A DNA stretch of 36,770 nucleotides from NCBI GenBank assembly GCA_024741835.1, contig JAENRP010000400.1, positions 1-36,770 on the forward strand, read 5' to 3'. Source of the stretch: Diplocarpon mali (taxonomy: Eukaryota > Ascomycota > Leotiomycetes > Helotiales > Drepanopezizaceae). How positions within the stretch are numbered: the first letter of the stretch is position 1; the number at the start of each line of letters is the position of its first letter. Position numbers and translations under genes: made by a program. This document shows positions 34,917 through 36,770 of this stretch, in pieces. The notes beneath the pieces were generated by a model. That model did no database searches. It saw nothing but the letters and a program-made list of their open reading frames with translations, and had not been told where the DNA came from.

Positions 34917-35005
34917 ACTCGCGGTCCTGGCCTAAGAGTGGAATCATTATAAGAGTCAGTATTATTATTATTTTAAAAAGTGACTCGCGGGCCTGGCCTA
35001 AGAGT
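34917..35005 (-). repeat. Two 23-bp palindromes 66 bp apart, between F integrase and RT
   Basis: Copies at 34917-34939 and 34983-35005 are little mutated (ACTCGCGG... to ...CCTAAGAGT). On the minus strand they read in the integrase frame as FTLRPGPRVTF and STLRPGPRVNS, separated by an Asn/Asp-rich linker. The 66-bp spacing equals 22 codons. Confidence 0.9.
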
Positions 35006-36395
35006 GAAATCACCCCTTAGTTGCAGCTTTATAATTAGGCCGTCTTTATCAGATCGAACGTAAGATAATCGAATAATCTTTTTACCTATTTGCAATAGCA
35101 TATAGATCTAATAGATACTTCTGCTATCAAATCCGATAAGAGTACCTATTTCTGCTCTTAAAGCAAGTTTATTACTTTAAGTTCGCTTTTCTTTTTCGAT
35201 TAGCATATAGACGCAATAGCCTAATACTTAAAGATGCTTGACTAAGGGAGTATAAGGCTTATTAAGCTCGATATTGTCCTAAAAGACCTTATATAGAGTC
35301 TTGCCACTTAGAATATCAAAGGCAATAAGATTGGTAATATATATTATTAAAAGAAGGAGGTAAGGCTAAAGAAAGGAGGGGATATTTTAATCAATTATAG
35401 CTATTCGCAACTTCTCTATTAGTATACAAATTGATTATTCCGATCTGCTATCTTATTCTAATATATATAGAGTAGATTCCTTTAAAATCATACTAAGGTT
35501 TTCTATAAGTATTCATATCTATATAAGAGAGTACTCCTTGCCTCTATTAGTTCTCTACTACTTAATTATACGATTATACTAAATTTATAAAAGGCTGATT
35601 ATCTTCTTATTTGCCTTAAAGGCATTAGATTTATTTATATAGGTCTATCCCCATCTAGCTATTATAGCTAAGCAAGTGAAGATAGAAGTGTATTTATAGC
35701 TATTAAAGTCAGTTGGCTTTAAATGAACTATATTAACGTATAGCTTATCAAGTGCCTTTGTAAGTCGAGGGCGAGCTAAACGTTTATTAATATATTAAAG
35801 AGGTCTGCCTTTCTTATAAAGAGCGCAGATTCGCATCTTCCTTAATTTTATTTCCTTAATCTGTATATTAGTAATAGCAGATTAGGTCTTTTTAACCGTT
35901 TATAAGCTAGCGTGGCCTAATCGATAGTACTAGAGCTTAATATTAAGAGGTCTATTCTTAATAGCAGCTAAGAGAGCATATTCACTTATATAACTAAAGG
36001 ATTTAGTAAAAGGCTATTCCTTATTAATATATATATTATTATCAATAGTGCAAATTTCCTTCTTATTAAATAGGAATAGCTTGCTATTTTAATAGAAGCC
36101 TTTGATTTTATTAAATTTACTACTTAAGTATAAGTAGATAGGTAATTAAGGTATATAAAGAGTATTAATTAACTTAAGAATATATACCTTTCTATTGGAT
36201 TTAAGTGCATTAACTTTGCAAGTGCTAACGCCGAGAGGTTAAATAGATCTATTAACTATACTTAAAGAGGGTAGATTATCTTGAGTAGTATAGGAGGTGA
36301 ACTTAAAGAGATTATTAAAGATATGCTTACTAGTACCTATATTATATAGCTAACAATTCCTCAATTTTAATAAGAAGTAGGAGGTAGAAGAACTG

Positions 36396-36484
36396 ACTCC
36401 CGGGCCTGGCCTGCGAGTGGAAATTGGCCCTAGGGAGGAGTCGCCTTTTAGTAAGGAATTGACTCCTAGGCCAGGCTCGCAAGT
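36396..36484 (-). repeat. Two 23-bp palindromes 66 bp apart, before F protease
   Basis: Copies at 36396-36418 and 36462-36484 are each followed by about 15 bp of shared flank (ATTGGCCCTAGGG), so the unit is a 66-bp tandem duplication. On the minus strand, inside the stop-free stretch 36350-36601, they read ISTRRPGPGVSS and ILTCEPGLGVNS. The same frame continues to the protease site, so these repeats are part of the polyprotein. Confidence 0.9.
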
Positions 36485-36770
36485 GAGAATTGGCCCTAGG
36501 GTTAGTAATAGTATAGTATACTTAAAGAGGTTATTATCTAACTCTTTATCTTCCTTTTGAATGTTCCTAAAAGGCTTTTTACCTTTTAGTAATAATAGCA
36601 AGGATTTATCGTCCTTGCCTTTAAGGTAATAGAATATATACTTCTTTCCTAAGTCCTTCTCCTAGGCCTCTCTTTTCGATTTGTTAATTGCGAAGCAATC
36701 TTTTACCTTATAGTATAACTCTAGTTGCTTATAATAAGGATAGGAGGAGTTAAGGGAGGTAGTAGTATTC

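Larger units (their letters stand above)
33128..36770 (-). pseudogene. Element F: Copia Pol (protease, integrase, RT, RNase H), cut by the window edge
   Basis: Read right to left. The protease site is LYNIGTSKHIFNN near 36310-36350 (normally LDTGxSxHI; catalytic Asp now Asn), preceded by an open linker 36350-36601. Pre-integrase: YYRLGHASL*TVKKT near 35885-35930. Integrase: LDKLYVNIVHLKPTDF near 35705-35750 (Asp to Asn). Its C-terminal part reads IGTLIGFDSRSIY near 35120-35160. RT: GRDYN*TFSKVCKSTV near 34440-34490, QFDIKIAFLNSKADSN near 34330-34375, KALYSLKQS near 34210-34236, catalytic YIDDF kept (34095-34106 is YIDD). RNase H: KVEYIAIC near 33455, ICDNQGALYLTENPEYH near 33305-33355 and TNTKDNATDGLTKS near 33195-33235. 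A one-base frame change lies near 34310-34330. RIP stops throughout; less degraded than D. Confidence 0.92.

Overview
This window looks like a gene-poor, AT-rich, repeat-rich block from a filamentous ascomycete (Pezizomycotina). It is built almost entirely from nested LTR retrotransposons inactivated by repeat-induced point mutation (RIP). The evidence is visible by eye. TpA is everywhere while CpA and TpG are scarce. Long reading frames keep their domain order but are peppered with TAA/TAG where Gln or Trp codons are expected. Most copies carry almost no indels. I see no intact host gene, tRNA, rRNA, bacterial operon or CRISPR array.

Layout, left to right. (1) 1-659: a short hairpin-bearing tandem repeat and unassigned AT-rich DNA. 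(2) Element A, + strand, 660-4843: a Ty1/Copia pol remnant (integrase tail, reverse transcriptase, RNase H), a 3' extension and a putative 173-bp LTR. (3) Family B copy 1, - strand, 4844-12040: its 3' end is cut off exactly where element A ends, so A appears to be nested in it. (4) Element E, + strand, 12046-12672 continuing at 20278: a gag-like frame split by (5) family B copy 2, - strand, 12673-20272, with a 5-bp target duplication GCATC. (6) Element D, - strand: the C-terminal half of its RT at 21010-21581, then (7) family B copy 3, + strand, 21587-29181, with target duplication AGTAT, then the rest of D (RT N-half, integrase, protease, gag) at 29187-32598 and a putative LTR at 32620-32916. 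(8) Element F, - strand, 33128 to the right edge: a third Copia lineage with protease, integrase, RT and RNase H.

Each element encoded, or once encoded, a Gag-Pol polyprotein (capsid/zinc knuckle, aspartic protease, integrase, RT, RNase H) that would have replicated its own RNA; none can do so now. The five family B LTRs are all exactly 197 bp. In A and in B copies 2 and 3 the RT catalytic Asp-Asp has become Asn-Asn; B copy 1 keeps one Asp; D and F keep both.

The least ordinary signal is a 23-bp near-palindrome (arms ACTCGCRGGCC and GGCCTGCGAGT around one central base). I count 17 copies, all in D, E, F or their borders and none seen in A or B. Inside genes it sits in frame in linkers between polyprotein domains. 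Ten copies form an array at 31120-31589 whose spacings are all multiples of three. Two non-genic copies are followed at once by A-tracts. This looks like a mobile or expanding short palindromic element that tolerates coding sequence.
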